Of a stretch of DNA of 64,000 nucleotides, positions 62,560 through 64,000 are shown one piece after another; position 1 is the first letter of the stretch, and each line of letters opens with the position of its first letter. Under the pieces are notes generated by a model, which did no database searches, had not been told where the DNA came from, and saw only the letters and a list, made by a program, of their open reading frames with translations. This stretch comes from an uncultured Cohaesibacter sp. (lineage in GTDB: Bacteria; Pseudomonadota; Alphaproteobacteria; Rhizobiales; Cohaesibacteraceae): NCBI RefSeq assembly GCF_963664735.1, contig NZ_OY761553.1, forward strand, positions 1,441,303-1,505,302, given 5' to 3'. The position numbers were made by a program, and so were the translations under genes.

Positions 62560-63519
62560 TTAGCCCAGATCAAGATAGCCCATGACCATCATTTCTTGAA
62601 GAAGGCGATCATTCACTTGACCGGTCACGGGATGACCGCGGCTGCGTTGAAAGTTTGCGATGGCTGACTTGGTACGACTTCCCATAACGCCGTCAACCGT
62701 GAGATTTTCGTAGCCGATTTTCTTCAAAGCCTTCTGCACTTTAACAAGGATCGGATCCCCTGCGCTGCTTTGTGCAGATGCCGAAGGGATATTCTCGGGA
62801 GGAACAGGACCAGCATTGACCAGTTCGACCGGTGCCGGGCTGGTTACAGGGCTATAAGCGGGTTTGGCCGCCGTTTGCCCGGTTGTACCAGAACTCGATT
62901 TGGCCTCATGCGGCTTGATGCGCGGTAGCGCCTCCAGACTTTGCGGTTCAGATAGCTCCTGCTCCGTCTCTTGAGCAAGCCCTTGAGGCTGAGGCACAGG
63001 ATGCACAGGCAGAACTCCCGGCATCACGCTTTGTGCTGTAGACTGGACTGATGAAGACTCAACAGGCAGTCTTTCAACTTTAGCCACACGGACCGGAGCA
63101 ATCTGTTTGCGCCCTATTACGATGTCGTAAAGTTCCTGAGAAACTGCGCCGGTTACCTTCATGCCGATAGCGTCCTGATAGGCGGCAATCGCTTCTTTGG
63201 TCTGGGCACCTTCGACCCCATCAATCGGACCAACATAGTAGCCGGAAATCGTCAGAGCATTTTGAATGGAAAGCGTCATCGCGGTTTTGTTGACCTGAAT
63301 AGCAGCCTGGCTGGATGACCTTGAACCTTTCTGCGCATTCAGATTTTCATTTCTGACGCTATTCATAATTTGATATTCGGCAGATTTTGGCTGACGGAAC
63401 AAGGCATTACCAATAATGGCAGTACTGGCTATCGCCATGACCAGAATGCCAACCAGGGTGAGCGGACTTGTCTTCCTCTCATCTTCCCAGTTTTCATAAT
63501 CGTCATATGTCTCTGACAT
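62560..63519 (-). CDS. Membrane-anchored protein with two peptidoglycan-binding domains
   Basis: A 319-residue protein with a short acidic cytoplasmic N-terminus, one membrane helix (LTLVGILVMAIASTAIIGNA) and a periplasmic part. Two PG_binding_1 domains are seen: IQNALTISGYYVGPIDGVEG with KEAIAAYQDAIG, and VQKALKKIGYENLTVDGVMG with KSAIANFQRSRG. A Pro/Gln/Ser-rich linker lies between them. No catalytic domain is present, so it probably anchors to the wall. The ATG at 63519 is preceded by GAGG; the frame is open 12 codons further. Confidence 0.88.
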   Translation of the reverse strand: MSETYDDYENWEDERKTSPLTLVGILVMAIASTAIIGNALFRQPKSAEYQIMNSVRNENLNAQKGSRSSSQAAIQVNKTAMTLSIQNALTISGYYVGPIDGVEGAQTKEAIAAYQDAIGMKVTGAVSQELYDIVIGRKQIAPVRVAKVERLPVESSSVQSTAQSVMPGVLPVHPVPQPQGLAQETEQELSEPQSLEALPRIKPHEAKSSSGTTGQTAAKPAYSPVTSPAPVELVNAGPVPPENIPSASAQSSAGDPILVKVQKALKKIGYENLTVDGVMGSRTKSAIANFQRSRGHPVTGQVNDRLLQEMMVMGYLDLG

Positions 63520-63601
63520 CGAATTGAGCCTCTTATGCAGTTGGTCTGCTATCATTCAAATTTCATTGCGGCGCAGCATTGTTTGTTCGAAACAAATCAA
63601 A

Positions 63602-64000
63602 TCAGGCCACTTTATTTGCCTTATCGCGAGTTGCTTCTTCTACGCTCTTTTCTTTGGAGTGTTCAAGAGCAACGACAGCATTGTCTTGTTGATTTTCACT
63701 AGACGGGTTTTCGATCGCCTTCATGTCAACAGGCAGGGTAATGGTAACCGTGGTGCCCTTGCCCAAGACACTGTCAATTATCATGCTGCCATGCTGTAGA
63801 TCGCTCAACCCTTTCACAATTGACAAGCCGATGCCGGCCCCCTCGAAACGGCGCTGAAGGCTATTTTCAGCCTGAACAAATGGCTTGCCCAATCTTGGAA
63901 TATCAGCCTTGTCAATGCCGATGCCACTGTCTGTTACAACCATCTCAATCTTGTTGTCGAGCTTCGCGCCCTTACGATTGCGCGCCCATTTTACGGACAC
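63602..64000 (-). CDS. Sensor histidine kinase, C-terminal part (partial)
   Basis: Only the last ~132 residues are in the window; the gene continues past the right edge. They contain the ATPase G1 and G2 boxes (VTDSGIGIDKADIPRLGKPF, RRFEGAGIGLSIVKGL). The sequence style around GKPFVQAENSLQRRFEGAG resembles the DivJ/PdhS-type kinases of this order. A charged tail of about 40 residues ends the protein (EEATRDKANKVA). It lies 82 bases upstream of the peptidoglycan-binding gene. Confidence 0.9.
   Translation of the reverse strand: MSVKWARNRKGAKLDNKIEMVVTDSGIGIDKADIPRLGKPFVQAENSLQRRFEGAGIGLSIVKGLSDLQHGSMIIDSVLGKGTTVTITLPVDMKAIENPSSENQQDNAVVALEHSKEKSVEEATRDKANKVA

Overview
The window reads as chromosomal DNA from an alphaproteobacterium of the order Hyphomicrobiales, probably a marine lineage with roughly 50% GC (Cohaesibacter- or Pseudovibrio-like; the genus is inference). 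The evidence is a fused trpEG behind a WWW-type trp attenuator, the rhizobial block glnE / two-component pair / degP / cycHJKL (ccmIEFH) / feuPQ, a PleC-type kinase, and a complete RcGTA-type gene transfer agent (GTA) cluster.

Layout. 1-9.5 kb: the end of an Lrp/AsnC regulator, an amidase, trpE(G) with leader peptide and attenuator, and two paralogous 714-residue chemoreceptors in tandem. 9.6-18 kb: a LuxR-type response regulator diverges from an ScfR/RamB-type regulator, whose upstream region carries a cluster of TTGCAAA boxes. Aminopeptidase N (pepN) and a PleC-like PAS histidine kinase follow. 18-27 kb: glnE, an OmpR-type two-component system, a DegP protease with a heat-shock-like promoter, and an Hsp70-like ATPase. 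27-36.6 kb: the cytochrome c maturation operon ccmI-ccmE-ccmF-ccmH, an unrecognised helical protein, a glycine-zipper lipoprotein, and feuP-feuQ with a small periplasmic PepSY protein that may be the FeuN-type brake. 36.6-52.6 kb: the GTA structural operon on the minus strand, transcribed g1 to g15. It includes the small g3.5 and g10.1 genes and one extra small gene between g7 and g8. Directly behind g15 sits a compact lysis-like set: a holin-like protein and an overlapping Rz/Rz1-like pair. 52.8-64 kb: a YcgN-type Cys-cluster protein, a class A penicillin-binding protein, a DUF1214/DUF1254 membrane pair, a lipoprotein, a very large DUF2336-type protein with internal repeats, a DUF1491 protein, a peptidoglycan-binding-domain protein and the C-terminal end of a histidine kinase.

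How it works together. Much of the window concerns the cell envelope and periplasm: DegP quality control, haem delivery to c-type cytochromes, two envelope-sensing kinases, a bifunctional PBP, lipoproteins and peptidoglycan-binding proteins. The GTA operon would build a small HK97-like capsid with a short tail that carries host DNA. The adjacent lysis-like genes would give it a dedicated exit route, which is unusual because in Rhodobacter capsulatus the lysis genes lie at another locus. A strong intrinsic terminator directly behind the capsid gene suggests the operon is tuned for capsid excess. I found no tRNA, rRNA, CRISPR array, integrase or insertion sequence.
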